In this document: positions 11,385-22,440 of the stretch, piece after piece
Position numbering within the stretch: the stretch's first letter is position 1
Layout: each line of letters opens with the position of its first letter
Source of the DNA: Stereocaulon alpinum
Lineage: Eukaryota; Ascomycota; Lecanoromycetes; Lecanorales; Stereocaulaceae
Direction: 5' to 3'
Length of the DNA stretch: 40,344 bases
NCBI GenBank assembly: GCA_018257865.1
Contig: JAEUBA010000159.1
Span: 1-40,344 of the forward strand
Made by a program: the position numbers and the translations under genes
Notes under the pieces: model-generated
Told to the model about the DNA's origin: nothing
The model's input: the letters and a program-made list of their open reading frames with translations, nothing else
Databases searched by the model: none

Positions 11385-12225
11385 ATGCCCCTCGACACAA
11401 CAACCTACCACCTCTCCCACGCCCTCCTCCGCCTCGACGGCCGCCGCTGGAACGAACTCCGCCGCCTCTCCGCACAAATCTCCACCCAAGCATCAGCAGA
11501 CGGGTCCTCGTATCTAGAAATGGGTAACACAAAAGTAACATGTACAGTCAGTGGGCCTAGTGAAAAGCGTAGCAGCGGCAACAGGAAAGAAGGGGCAGAG
11601 AGGGAGAACGCAGTAGTGATAGTTGAGGTTAGCATTGCCGGGTTCGCTGGTGTGGAGAGGAGGAGGAGGGGGGGTGGGGGGGGGGATAGGTGCGCCGATC
11701 TGATTCTACAGAAGGAGAGGGGCTGACTTGAGGGCTTGTGGCAGGAGGACGACGGAGATGCAGAATACGATTGCGGCCGCGTTCACGGATAATGTGTTTA
11801 CGCATCTCTACCCGCACTCCGCTATCGTTATTACGATCCATGTCCTTTCCAATGACGGCTCCGTTCTAGCTGCTTCCTTGAATGCAGCTACGCTCGCGCT
11901 CATTGATGCTGGTGTGCCGATGAAAGATTATGTGGTTGCTTGTACGAGCGGGTTGACGCCGCCGGGGAATATGGGGGAGGGAGAGACGTCGGATCCGTTG
12001 TTGGATTTGAATGGGATGGAGGAGGTGGAGTTGCCGTTTTTGACGGTGGGGACGGTGGGGGCGGGGGAGAGGGTGTGTGTTTGTGTTATGGAGAGTAGGG
12101 TGCGGGTGGAGAGGGTGGAGGGGATGTTGGCTGTGGGGGTTGATGGGTGTAAGCAGGTGAGGGAGATTTTGGATGGGGTTGTTAGGGCGCAGGGACGGAG
12201 GGTGGTGGGGAGTGTGGTTAGGTAG
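11385..12225 (+). CDS. SKI6: Exosome complex component RRP41 (RNase PH family)
   Basis: There are two exons, 11,385-11,689 and 11,745-12,225, giving 261 residues. The 55-bp intron (GTGCGC ... GGCAG, branch GCTGAC) splits an Arg codon; joined, the protein reads GGGDR-RTTEMQNTIAAAF. The N-terminus has the family pattern DGRRWNELRRLSAQIS and SSYLEMGNTKVTCTVSGP. The second exon holds the core strands (THLYPHSAIVITIHVLSNDGS, NAATLALIDAGVPMKD). Length and order fit RRP41/Ski6. This is one of the six RNase PH-like subunits of the exosome ring in nucleus and cytoplasm, catalytically inactive in eukaryotes (family knowledge). A purine repeat just before the intron encodes RRRRGGGGG, an unusual insert. 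The second half is very G-rich on the coding strand. Confidence 0.92.
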
Positions 12226-12490
12226 GTCAGGTAGCAGCAATTTGATACCCCAGATGAGGAGAAGTGGTTAGAAGCATTCAATTTGGGAAGTATAAATGTA
12301 GGCTGTGTGATGCAGAGTGGATTTGTATTTATGCCCAAATGTCAAAGCTCGCTTTTATCATTCTATCAAGCTCAAGCAAGAAATGCCGTTGCCTCGAGAT
12401 CAGAATTTAGTCGTCATCAAATAGCCGCCGGGAATGATGCCTTGTCCGCCTGCATGCCACCAGTAAGCCCTTTGTGCTATATCCTTCTCC

Positions 12491-12605
12491 TTACAACTGG
12501 CCGGCTGCAGTGATTGTAGGCGGGTTCCCGTAGCTGGTCTTGCCGGAACTGCTGCCGGTGGCTTCGATCGCCTTCACAATCTTCATTGACGCGTCGTCAG
12601 CCACT

Positions 12606-12637
<32 letters not shown>

Positions 12638-13402
12638 GGTGGTCACGACGGTGGTGATGAAGAATTGGGAGCCGTTACTATAATGGTGGTAGAGGTTAGT
12701 GTACGCTTCATTGGGTGTAAGAGAGCGGTGTAGCCTACGTATTGGGGCCGGCGTTAGCCATTGACAAAAGTCCTGGCTTTTTGTGCAATTCCTTGAAGTT
12801 CTCATCCGCGAACTTCTCGCCGTAGATTGATTTACCGCCAGTGCCCTGTACAGGAATGTCAGCATCGTGTGACCATGCGTAGGATGCCAGTTATTGGGAG
12901 ACTCGCGTTGCCACGAGTGAAATCACCGCCCTGAAGCATGAATTCGGGGATCACGCGATGGAACTTGGAGCCAGAGTATCCAAAGCCCTTCTCACCAGTG
13001 CAGAGAGCACGGAAATTCTCGCAGGTCTTGGGGACGACATGGTCGTAGAGGTTGAAGTTGATGCGGCCGGTTTGGTCTGTGACGATGTCAGTAATGAATC
13101 CAAGGATAAGAGGCCATCGATTGTGATGTGGCTAATGGAAATGGGCTGTTTATGAAGGTGGGGCAACGAAAGCAATGAGTCTGACCTTGGATTTGCTTGG
13201 TTGGCTTTCCATTGTGATCCAAGACAGGTCCCTGCCATGAGACATCGAAGTAGGTTTTGATCGTCATAGCTGATTGTGATGTGGTGAAGTGTTTGATTGA
13301 TGGGATTGTAGAATTGCGTAGTGGTTTGAGAGAGTGGGAGAGAGGTGTTCGTGTGAAGAGCGCCCTTGTGAAAAGACAGGAAGTGGAAGTGGGGTTAATC
13401 AT
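12491..13402 (-). CDS. Cyclophilin-type peptidyl-prolyl isomerase with mitochondrial and cytosolic start codons
   Basis: There are four exons on the minus strand: 13,402-13,186, 13,076-12,907, 12,845-12,739 and 12,677-12,491. The long form is 226 residues. An in-frame ATG at 13,267 (residue 46, MTIKTYFDVSW) would give a 181-residue form of normal cyclophilin size. Residues 1-45 are rich in Arg/Ser/Thr with no acidic residue, like a mitochondrial presequence. The catalytic core is intact: FHRVIPEFMLQGGDFTRGNGTGG, then NAGPNTNGSQFFITT and WLDGKHVVFGEV. Intron 2 (12,846-12,906) begins GCGAGT, a GC-AG intron; the other two are GT-AG. In Neurospora one gene gives both a mitochondrial and a cytosolic cyclophilin from two starts (established knowledge), and the same is inferred here. 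Confidence 0.93.
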
Positions 13403-13404
13403 GG

Positions 13405-13440
13405 TGGGGCAATTTGGGCAATCTGGGCAATCTGGGCAAT
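13405..13440. repeat. Four 9-bp tandem repeats before the cyclophilin start
   Basis: Four units of about CTGGGCAAT (first two with one change each) lie directly upstream of the long-form ATG at 13,402. They are in the leader or promoter of the cyclophilin gene. Confidence 0.7.
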
Positions 13441-14197
13441 CCTAGGGTTCAAACAATAACACCGCAAAAATTGGTGAATGCGCCCTGCTCCTGCGGCAAG
13501 ACCAGACCTTGCTTCAACCCCTCCGTCACAAAAGTCCACCTATTTCTCACCCTAGCACTAGACAGGAAGCTCTATACCGTCCGTACTCTACCGTACGTAC
13601 GCCTGCTGTAATTGTTCTTGCGGCCGGATTTTCGCACTTTCAACTGCTCACGCTATCTCCACAGTCTTCTCAAGCTGAACAATCCAAAGCGTCAGCGCAA
13701 ACAAGGAAATTGACTTTGGCGTTGGAGCACAATGATATCAACGAAGACCCGGAAAGGTGGATAACGCGGAGATGCTTGTACTGCTCGATGGTTGGAAGAA
13801 GATGGTGATCTCAGGGGTTCAAAATTTCTTGCTTACATAACCAACTACATCATTTGTTGATTACCAGCGTTACATCGACAATGTTGTCTGTCTTAAACGT
13901 GTGCCATTATTCCTACCATGGTCAAAATCTTTGTATAATCTCTATGCTACGCTAATGCTGTGCCGATCAAGACGGCCGTCATGGTGTCTATCTCTATCTA
14001 AATACCAAAACGACTGTCAGCGGATGCCTGCTCATTTACTGCAAACCTGGCCAATGCTAGGCGCTGTAAGCCGCCAAGCCATTGCCGCAAAAGCATGAGA
14101 TGTATGTATAAGAATGTAAGAAACGCAGAACACGAACGGAGCACTTGTAGATCATTTACAGCCGTGAAAAGGAACGGTCTTCGGCTCGAAGCCATGA
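13441..14197. other. Intergenic between cyclophilin and HMG-CoA reductase
   Basis: This stretch holds the cyclophilin promoter at its left and the HMG-CoA reductase 3' region at its right. Short open frames here show no family resemblance and are not called. No tRNA was found. Confidence 0.4.
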
Positions 14198-17100
14198 CTA
14201 CCGTGCAGACGAAGTCATCAACAATCCCTCCATAGCTTGTCCTCTGCTAGGCGCAGCACTTATAGCAGCAGACACAGGCGTGCTCGATCTTGTGGGGACA
14301 GCACTTCTATTGTGTGCCATATGCGCCCTGACAAGATGACCCGCGGCTAGGGCACTGCAGAGACTGAGTTCGCCTGCTAGTGTAGTCGCAGCAACGATTC
14401 GGGCTAATTTCCGTGCATTGTCTCCTGGATTTGTCGGATGAGAGCCTCGTACACCCAGGAGATCGAGGCAAGCACTTTGCGGTTCGAGTACTGTGCCGCC
14501 ACCGATAGTACCAACTTCGATGCAAGGCATGGAAACGCAGAGTTGAAGATTGCCGTTCAAGCTATATGGTATTAGCACGGCACCTAAAAACAACGAGTTG
14601 CTGACTTACTTTCGCATGGTGGTGATACAGTTACTGCTTTCCACGTTCTGCGCAGGGTCCTGACCAGTAGCCAAGAAGATAGCAGTGACAATGTTCGAGG
14701 CGTGAGCATTGAAACCACCGATGCTGCCTGCCATTGCACTGCCGATCAAGTTCTTGCTCGTGTTGAGCTCGACCAGAGCATTGACATCGCTTTTCAAGAC
14801 GCTCTTGATTATATCACCAGGGATAATGGTTTCTGCTACGACGCTCTTGCCTCTCCCATCGATCCAATTGATAGCAGCTGCTTTCTTGTCCGTACAATAG
14901 TTGCCCGAAACCGAGATGATAGACATGTCATTGAAGCCGCTATCCTGAGCCATGACTCTCAGAGCCTCTTCGACGCCCTTAGAAATCATATTCATACCCA
15001 TTGCATCTCCTGTGGTAGTTTTGAATCTGATGTAAAGATAGGTGCCCGCAAGAGCAGTCTTCATTGACTGCAATCGAGCGAAGCGGCTTGTTGAATTGAA
15101 GGCGGTTCTCATGGTCTTCTGACCCTCTTCCGAGTCCAGCCAAAGTTTTGCAGCGCCAGCTCTGGCCAGGGTCCGGAATCCAACACAAGGCCCTCGAGTC
15201 ATGCCATCACCTGTAAGGACAGTGGTGGCCCCACCAGCGGCATTGATTGCCTTGCAACCTCTGTTGGTGCTGGCCACGAGTACGCCTTCCGTGGTAGCCA
15301 TTGGAATGTAGTACGCTTGTCCATCTATCACCAAAGGACCAGCCACGCCAACTGGAAGTGGCATATACCCTATGACATTCTCGCAACAGGCACCATGAAC
15401 GTTCTCATAGTTGTAGTCCTCATAAGGCAGCTTCGAGTATTCCAGGGAGCCCGAATTCTCTGCCGTTGCCGCCGTCCTCGACACCATTGCCCTGCGGATT
15501 TTCACAGCTCGAGTCAATGATGCAAGTCTTGTCATAACGTTGAGATCTTCCAAAGTCTTTTCAAGCGCGTAGCCCGGGATTTTGCCTCGTACAGCCAAGT
15601 CATTTAGCTCTTTATCATTGAGATAGGCAGCTTGCTTGTTCCGTAACATCTGCTCGCACTGCTTCAAGTCTCTAGCCTCAGAATCTGGAGCACCTTGAAA
15701 TTGGGCCATAGCACTAGGCTCTACGACGTGGCCATTAATATGAGTAGCAGTCGCGTCGACCTGCAGCGTAGTTTTTGGCTCGGCGTGGTTTTGAGGTCTC
15801 TTCATTTCAATAGCCTGGGGTTCGGGCAGACTATCATAGGTGGCTCGAGGCTCTTTGATGCTCCATCTTGCGGCGTTGAAAAGGTACCCATTGAGTGCGA
15901 TGCTGACAGTCAACGCCACTATGATCCACTTGCTAACGACTGGATCTTCTAGACTTTTCAGTACACCCTCAACCACCCTACCTCCCACGATGTAATCGAG
16001 ATAGTCGGTGTAGCCGTCGTCAGATATCGGGCTCCCAATTGCCTCTGAATTCGCTTCGGACAAAGGTGAATACAGGTCGTACTTGATTGGTGGAAGGACG
16101 GTGACCGTGATTGCAGACTGTGCTTCCGTAGCTTCATTGTGAATGTAATCGAGACCATTCTGGGCTACTTTGAACGGGTCCATCGAAGGAGGCGTGAGTA
16201 CATTAGAGAGCCCTGAGACTGAGGTTGGTGCTGCATTGTTTGCGTTTCGGAATGGTATGGTACAGAGATTCAACGCATTGATGAGTAGGAATCCTGTGAC
16301 CATGAGAACCTTAAACTTCGGGATACTGCTGTCGCGTGCTTTTTTGCCGAAAACGGCCGGGCCATCGCTAATGCTTTCGCCATTTGCTGCTTTCGTTCTT
16401 GACAGCTCGTCACTCGAAGCCACGTTCTCAGCAACCCGTCTGCTTATTCCATCTTCCTGGAGAGCCCGGCTCAAAGCTACATGGCGTTTGATACGATTGA
16501 TTTCCAGTTTGACGCTGAGTATGGCGGTGTAGAATGTGAAAAGAAGAACACAGTCGAAGACTAAGATCCAGGCAGCAAGGAAACAAAATTGTGTAAGCCC
16601 GCCCTGTACGCCAGATGCGGCCCCTGCAACCAAGATCGCAATTTCAATACAATAGTCTCGGACAATGTCGAAGCCTTTTTCTTGTACAGCCACTTGAAGT
16701 GAGGACTTGATATTGCTGGAGGAGCCGGGGTTCTTCGCATCTGAAGCGAGATTTGTTTCTTGTCGCCGAGGGCTTGTCGCGGCCGATAGTACGGCTTTGG
16801 TGAGTATGATCGGTTTCTCGAAGCCGATGGTGACCACAAGGAACGGCAAGCCTTCGGAGAGTAGCACTAAATTGATGGGCACCCCAAATTTTGTGGTTAC
16901 GATGATGCCGAACAGAAATGCGAACACCGAAGAGATCAAGACTGACGTAGCGAGCCAAAAGTTCGAGCCCATATCTCTCATAGACATGAAAAGAGAAACG
17001 AATGTCAGGTGCATAGATAGATATCCTAAAATCATGATCACAATGTCTAGTGATTCCGCATTCTACGCTTATTTAGTAATTGGTTGATCGTTCATCGGCG

Positions 17101-17903
17101 GCGCACAGCTTACCTTGATTAGATCCACAAAGCCGGTCCAGAAATTGGTAGCCAAGCGACGCAATGTACCCCGAGTAGCGTGGCCCCCGTTTTTCGCAGC
17201 TTTCATGACCCACGACTTTGGCTCTGGTGTCACACCCTCATTGCGTTCTACCTGCGTTTCGTCTGAGGCCGCTATGTTAGGTAGCTCTCGGATTGAAGCT
17301 AGAAAGTCTGAGGCTTCGTTGTATGGCACTGCAAAAGCCAATGTGGTATCCTGCGAGATTGGAGACAAGGGGTTCCAGGTTGGTGGTAGAGGCTTAATGG
17401 AGCTGTTGTCGGGTATAGACACTTCGTGTGCCAAAGGGGCAGTCCGTGGGAATGTGTTTGACAGAGAATCAGGAAAGACCAAAGTCATCACCATAATGTG
17501 CTGAGCATTCTGGAGAAGCGTCAGTAAGCTCACAAGCCAATTCATGGTCCCCACATACAGTATCAACATCGTCAATCCCACCATTGTCCGTTTGCCACTT
17601 CCAAGAAGTCTGTTCTCCCAATTGTAACCGTCTTCCCCCTTCCACAAGCGAACTGAGATCCATGCCGCCAACGTCGTTGCCCACGCTTGCGTGATCGAAG
17701 AGACTGCCCTCGAGAAGGCCGACGTAAGATGTACTTGCTAGCAACGCCACAAAGACGATGGCATGTATAGGGTGTGTGAAAGCGTTGCGAGAGACCAATT
17801 GCAGCATGCGAGTGATTTGCCGATTCAGGTAGCCCGGATTAGAGGGCGCCGCACGGTTATGTTCATGGCGAAGACGCGCGGGGAGGAATGAGGCTCCCAA
17901 CAT
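14198..17903 (-). CDS. HMG1: HMG-CoA reductase with sterol-sensing domain
   Basis: There are four exons on the minus strand: 17,903-17,559, 17,500-17,114, 17,062-14,610 and 14,561-14,198 (1,182 residues, normal for ascomycetes). Introns of 58, 51 and 48 bp are GT-AG. It reduces HMG-CoA to mevalonate with NADPH, the controlled step of sterol and isoprenoid synthesis, in the ER membrane. The N-terminus has a first membrane segment (HPIHAIVFVALLASTSYVGLL), a lumenal part, then a multi-span sterol-sensing region starting near residue 245 (IVIMILGYLSMHLTFVSLF). A linker leads to the cytosolic catalytic domain (roughly residues 740-1160) with ENVIGYMPLPVGVAGPL, TTEGVLVAST, DKKAAAINWI, GDAMGMNM, EVGTIGGGT and the His of HMAHNRS. 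The start at 17,903 (MLGASF) was chosen by resemblance to the family; the frame stays open to 18,062. Confidence 0.96.
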
Positions 17904-19204
17904 TTTGAGTGGCCTAGGAGTGTAGAGGGATTGTAGAGGTGGGTGGGCGCGGGATGAAGTGCTATTGCCTCGACATTGGGGCTGCGAGGCGCACACTGTG
18001 GTCAGAGGATTGTCGGAGTTTGGACCGTTTGCAAGGCAATCCGGTAGTACCAGGGTGGGCAACCCTCTTGTACATCAAAGATTGATCACCTTGCCGTCAT
18101 ATCCTACAACGCAAGTCGGCCGTGGTCCTGCTAAACCTAGCCTAGCCGAAGCCTCTGGTTTTGATCTTTGATAGCAGAAGCTCGTAGAAGCACGTTCGAG
18201 ATTTCGTCGCGACTGCTTCAAAGGACCACCATGTGCAATTGAGGAACGAACGCTCGTCCGAGCAGCGATAGGGATGAGGTTAGTTATTTGCTGTAAACTT
18301 TTTCACCCAACTCCCAAGGAAGGAGGTCTCTACGTAGATCCCCAGAACCGTTGCCGGCCCAGTTTTTTAGACTTGTCGGACCCTGACTAAAGCCTCGAAG
18401 CACATATGCAGCCAAGGAAACAAAGCCAATCAACAACATGACAACAACTCGCTTGTGACAGACCGCTATTTCTCCGATGCATTAGCGGCTGTTCAGCTTA
18501 GTGGTCTGCGGCCGAGTCAAATTGGGCCATCTACCGATCACAGAATTACGTCTATAAGCATAGAACTACTCCGTAGTATCCCAGGAAATAGGAGCCGATA
18601 CGGCGATACCCGCGCTGTCAAGTACACATATGCAGATCTACATCTTCTAATTACGTAGCGAGTAACATGAACAAAGTAATCATTAGTGTATTGTGCTATG
18701 TGCCAGTGAGCTCCGTCTCTTGATGCTGCCTATGTGTTCTGTCCCATGTTAGATCATTGGGGCTGTACCCATCCTAATTCTACAGTTCAACGCAACTTGT
18801 GTATGGTCTTGGAGGCTTCCGCTCTGCAGCATACGATTAATGGGCAGTGTGCATGTGAATTATAGCAGATCTCCCCCATGTAGCAAGGATTCACATGGCG
18901 TTGAGAGTCTTGCGATTGAAAATTTCTGGATTAAATGCAAGCTCATACAGCTTTCTTTTGTGGCAAAATGCGTGATTAAAGAGGCATTGCAAATTGTTCA
19001 ATTGGACTCGGTCTAAGGCCTAGTAATACACAGAAGCTGGTCACTGTCTATTGTCAGGCACACTCAGAGGCACCTTCTGCTCGAGAAACGATAGACGGTA
19101 GGAAGAAGAGAAGGATAAAATTATTCCAAAGCCCAATGGATACAGATCCTAGACCAAGAAACAGATTGCATGAAAGGATTTCAGAAGTTCTCGAGGCACG
19201 AGCC
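17904..19204. other. Intergenic, 1.3 kb upstream of HMG-CoA reductase
   Basis: The frame of HMG-CoA reductase stays open to 18,062, so a longer N-terminus is possible but unlikely. Beyond that no gene, repeat or tRNA is recognised. This is the promoter of HMG-CoA reductase and, at its right, the 3' region of the next minus-strand gene. Confidence 0.4.
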
Positions 19205-19859
19205 TCATTTCTTCCCAGTCTTAGCCTTCTTCGCGGGTGCCTTGTCTTCCTCAGGAGCGCTACGCTTAGTGCTGGCGCGAGAGCTCTTTCTTATCCCCTC
19301 CCTTGGTGGCGCCTTCTCCTTCTTTGGCGCTCTAGACTTGGTATCGGTCTTCTTGCCAGTCGCTTTCTTGCCGCTATTGGCCTTAGGCTTCTCCTTTTGT
19401 TCCTCCTTATCGCCGCCCTCTTTCACTTCAGAGTCCTTCTTCTCTTCAGACTTGGCCTGAGGCGCGCCCTTGGTAGGCTCGTTCTTAGATCCGGGCTCAT
19501 TTTCGTAGCCCCCACCACGCTTCTCGTATTCTTCAGAGATCTTGCCAGCCTGTAGCGTTACAATATTGTCAGCGTGGCAAGCAAAATCCGTAATGGCAAC
19601 ATTTGCGCTACTTCATGACCCAATTGTAACACTGGTCTAGCCAACACAAAGCACTGGAAGCGACTAACCTTCCAAGCCGCCATCTGGCCTTTTCCACTGC
19701 CATCCTTGTTGGGCATCTGCTTCACATCTGCGCAAGCATCACGCATTAGCTCGCGAATATCAATTGAAAGATTACTCAGGCGCAATATCGTGGACACGGA
19801 CCTTCTTTCGCCTCTTCGCGGAGCTTAGGATCTGTAGGCTTTCCCTTTGATGATACCAT
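19205..19859 (-). CDS. Small Lys/Glu-rich conserved fungal protein of unknown function
   Basis: There are three exons on the minus strand: 19,859-19,802, 19,727-19,669 and 19,549-19,205, giving 153 residues. Introns of 74 and 119 bp are GT-AG. The N-terminal third (residues 1-60) is ordered-looking (TDPKLREEAKED, then GQMAAWKAGKISEEYEK and GGGYENEPGS). I recall it as a pattern found in small proteins across filamentous ascomycetes. The rest is highly charged and low in complexity, rich in K, E, A and P, with basic clusters near the C-terminus (KSSRASTKRSAPEED, PAKKAKTGKK) that could be nuclear localisation signals. No enzyme motif is visible. The function is unknown and a nuclear place is only inferred. 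Confidence 0.8.
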
Positions 19860-20281
19860 TGTAACGGTTTCAAATTTGAATGTCGAGTGTTGTTATGATG
19901 CTTGTTTTGAATGGTTGTCAAGAGCGCGTCCTGAAAGAGATGCATGACGACGGACCCCGGAAGATCGTCCAACTCAATCTTGCTTTAAAACACGCTAGTG
20001 GAGGAAGGTTACTCCGGGGATAGAGTCATGAACAGACATTCAGAGCCAAACAGTCTCCAAACCTTGTCATTGGTGCAGAAATACTGTCGTTAGAAAGTCT
20101 ATGCATACCACCATGGCTCACTTTCCAATGAGACATAAGACTCTTCGATCAACCCTTGCAACACGAGATCGGACAGAATCTCCTACCTTGCTGTCCCTAA
20201 GGCAGACAATCTCATGTCTTCTCGCTTTTTGAGGGTCAGAAGCTTCGTTGAGGACTGCACGATAGGTAGTATGTCTCTAGC
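19860..20281. other. Intergenic between small charged protein and nicotinamidase
   Basis: No gene, repeat or RNA is recognised. This is probably the promoter of the gene ending at 19,205 and the 3' region of nicotinamidase; both are minus strand. Confidence 0.4.
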
Positions 20282-21059
20282 TCACGATAGATTCTTGACC
20301 CTCTCCACTTCAGGACCATCAGCACTGGTAATAATGATCCCGGCCTTCTTCATCTCTTCTTTCGCCGCTCCCCAGCCTTTCTCGCCAGGATCTACACTCT
20401 TTGTGACTTCCTCGAGCACACAGACCTGGAAACCCTCCTTTTTAGCATCCAGTGCTGTGCACTTGACACAAAAGTCTCCAGCTATGCCAACAACAAAAAC
20501 ATGTGTGATCCCAGCATCTTTGAGCGTGTCTGCAAGATCTATGTTGGTCGCCTCGAGTGACTTGTTTCCGAAAACGTCTGCGAAGCTAGAAAACATCTCG
20601 ACTGTGCGGTCTTGTCCTTTTTCCACCGTCATGTCGATCTTTGCCATGTCTATTTCAGGGATGATATCAGCCCCCTTGGTGCCTTTAACACAATGAACTG
20701 GCCATATAGGTATTTCGTGTGACTGGGAAATTTTGGAGGGATTAAAGATCTTCACTGAGGACTCGAATGGTTTGTTGTTCGGTGGATCGTGGGAGATTCC
20801 GAAAGATATATGATCTTGAGGGTGGAAGTCACGAGTAGCAACCTTGAGTGCAAAGGGCAGAGACAGCAGGGTGTTTATTGCTGGTGCAATGTCACGTCCT
20901 CCAGCTACCGCAAGTGATCCTTCCTGCACAGATTGAAGTAAGTACCCAGATCCCATATTAGCTCAATATTAAACTACTCACTGGGGGACAGAAGTCTTCT
21001 TGCACGTCGACTACAATCAGAGCTGGCGTGAAAGAGCTTTTAGCCTTCGAGGCTTCCAT
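20282..21059 (-). CDS. PNC1: Nicotinamidase (isochorismatase-fold hydrolase)
   Basis: There are two exons on the minus strand, 21,059-20,982 and 20,923-20,282, giving 239 residues. The 58-bp intron is GT-AG with a GCTAAT branch site. It converts nicotinamide to nicotinate in the NAD+ salvage pathway and relieves nicotinamide inhibition of sirtuins (family knowledge). The likely catalytic triad is complete: Asp18 (VVDVQEDFC), Lys128 (VEKGQDRTVEMFSSF) and Cys178 (GIAGDFCVKCTA). The metal-binding residues are Asp58 and His60 (TRDFHPQDHISF) and His103 (WPVHCVKGT). Assignments are by alignment in memory to the yeast enzyme. Confidence 0.93.
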
Positions 21060-21426
21060 CCTCCACGAATGTTGAACGTTCCACTGTTGCAGGCTACCTA
21101 TGCTGCTAACATAGCTAATTGATGGTGATAAGAGTTGATGAAAAGTTGGTGATTAGCCATGCCCCGCAGCTGGTATTCACCTTTGTGGCCGGAATCATTC
21201 CGCCCGGCTTCAGCTGCTTGAAGGTTTGAAAATCATACAAACTATGGTGGCACGCCGAAGTTAGAAAGGAACGTCTTTGCTAAGCTCTAAGACGAGCCAT
21301 CCAGCATCAATCACTATCACTTTTAGCAGTGAGGCATTCCCGAACCTATATCTTATCGCAAGATAAGGGACATGGTTCTCCACAACTCCGCGTGCGAGTA
21401 CTCGTAGTGTCATTCATTGTTGCGTA
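21060..21426. other. Intergenic, promoter side of nicotinamidase
   Basis: Nothing beyond the presumed promoter of nicotinamidase and the 3' end of the next minus-strand gene is seen. Confidence 0.4.
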
Positions 21427-22440
21427 CTAGGCTCCAAAACCCTTGGCTATTCTAGCATCAAGCATGAGCCTCTTTGGCGCTGCCACAGAAAATCTAGGCT
21501 CTCCAACCTCTTTCCAAAGCACAAACTCCTCACCTCGCTTTTCTTCCGTCTGTACTATAGGTACCTTCCCAGCAATGATATTCAAGAATAACTTCTTAAC
21601 GGCGAGCAAGATGTCTTTTCCATCTACTGAAGAAGTAACATGTCCACATCCGATCTTGACTGGAGGTTTATCGGCTTCTGCATTCTTTGAATTCACGAAT
21701 GTGAGCATCTTTTCCAGAGATTGCATGTAGTCGATGAAACTCCCTTCCTTTGGAAAGATGATGGCTTGTTCATATGACTTGTCGTTTGCTACTCGCTCAT
21801 AGAACGAGTCTCCGACAAACAAGTGGCGTTCATCCTGATCGTAGAAGGCTAGCTCATCAGGTGTATGGCCTGGAGTGTGCAGGACTTGTAGATTCAATGA
21901 AGAGTTGTCGTAGATCTTTTCGAAGTCTTTCGCCCACAATGAGACTCTGTAGTTGGGTACAGGAACGCCCATAGATTCGCACAATGAGTGTTCAGGAAGC
22001 TTTTGTTGTATGAAGCTCTTGTCATATGACGACGCAATTACACGTGAACAAGTAGCTGGGAAATAGTTGAGACCGAGGATGTGATCATAATGACAGTGGG
22101 TGCAGATGATCGAATACGTTCTCGAGAGTTGCCCATTGGACTTGGGAGGGTTTAATGGCTTCCCACCATTCTCAGGAATTGGATACGTCTCGATGAAGTC
22201 TCTCAAATTCGCGAAATTGGGATGATCAGTTCTACCACCTCCGCAGCCTGTGTCGGACAATACGACGATTGGAGGATCATCGCATATTTTGACATAGATA
22301 AAGGGATGTTCCTCCCACTTGTCACGCTCATGGATCACGAAAGTGGTGGAGTTCAAACGAGTGCATGAGAAGTACGGAGTAGTTCCCTCTTGAGTAACGG
22401 ATGGGCTCTCCATCAGCTTAATTACTTCGAGGTATAGCAA
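21427..22440 (-). CDS. Metallo-beta-lactamase-fold hydrolase
   Basis: This is a single exon of 337 residues; the second Met (residue 10, MESPSV) is an alternative start. The zinc ligands of the fold are all visible: His115, His117, Asp119 and His120 in THCHYDHILG, His192 in LHTPGHTPDE, Asp211 in LFVGDSFYE and His267 in GCGHVTS. The spacing is that of glyoxalase II-like and related hydrolases. The substrate cannot be told from sequence. There is no signal peptide or membrane segment, so it is probably cytosolic. Confidence 0.88.
   Translation of the reverse strand: MLYLEVIKLMESPSVTQEGTTPYFSCTRLNSTTFVIHERDKWEEHPFIYVKICDDPPIVVLSDTGCGGGRTDHPNFANLRDFIETYPIPENGGKPLNPPKSNGQLSRTYSIICTHCHYDHILGLNYFPATCSRVIASSYDKSFIQQKLPEHSLCESMGVPVPNYRVSLWAKDFEKIYDNSSLNLQVLHTPGHTPDELAFYDQDERHLFVGDSFYERVANDKSYEQAIIFPKEGSFIDYMQSLEKMLTFVNSKNAEADKPPVKIGCGHVTSSVDGKDILLAVKKLFLNIIAGKVPIVQTEEKRGEEFVLWKEVGEPRFSVAAPKRLMLDARIAKGFGA

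Noticed and set aside
15240..15310. Val in place of Cys in the TTEG-LVAST motif of HMG-CoA reductase as a defect
   Set aside because: I recall Val at this position in other filamentous ascomycete reductases, and the catalytic Glu is kept.
19136..19555. Plus-strand open frame of 139 codons
   Set aside because: It lies opposite exon 3 of the minus-strand Lys/Glu-rich gene, which has correct introns and a recognisable N-terminus. The plus frame is a Leu/Arg-rich mirror.
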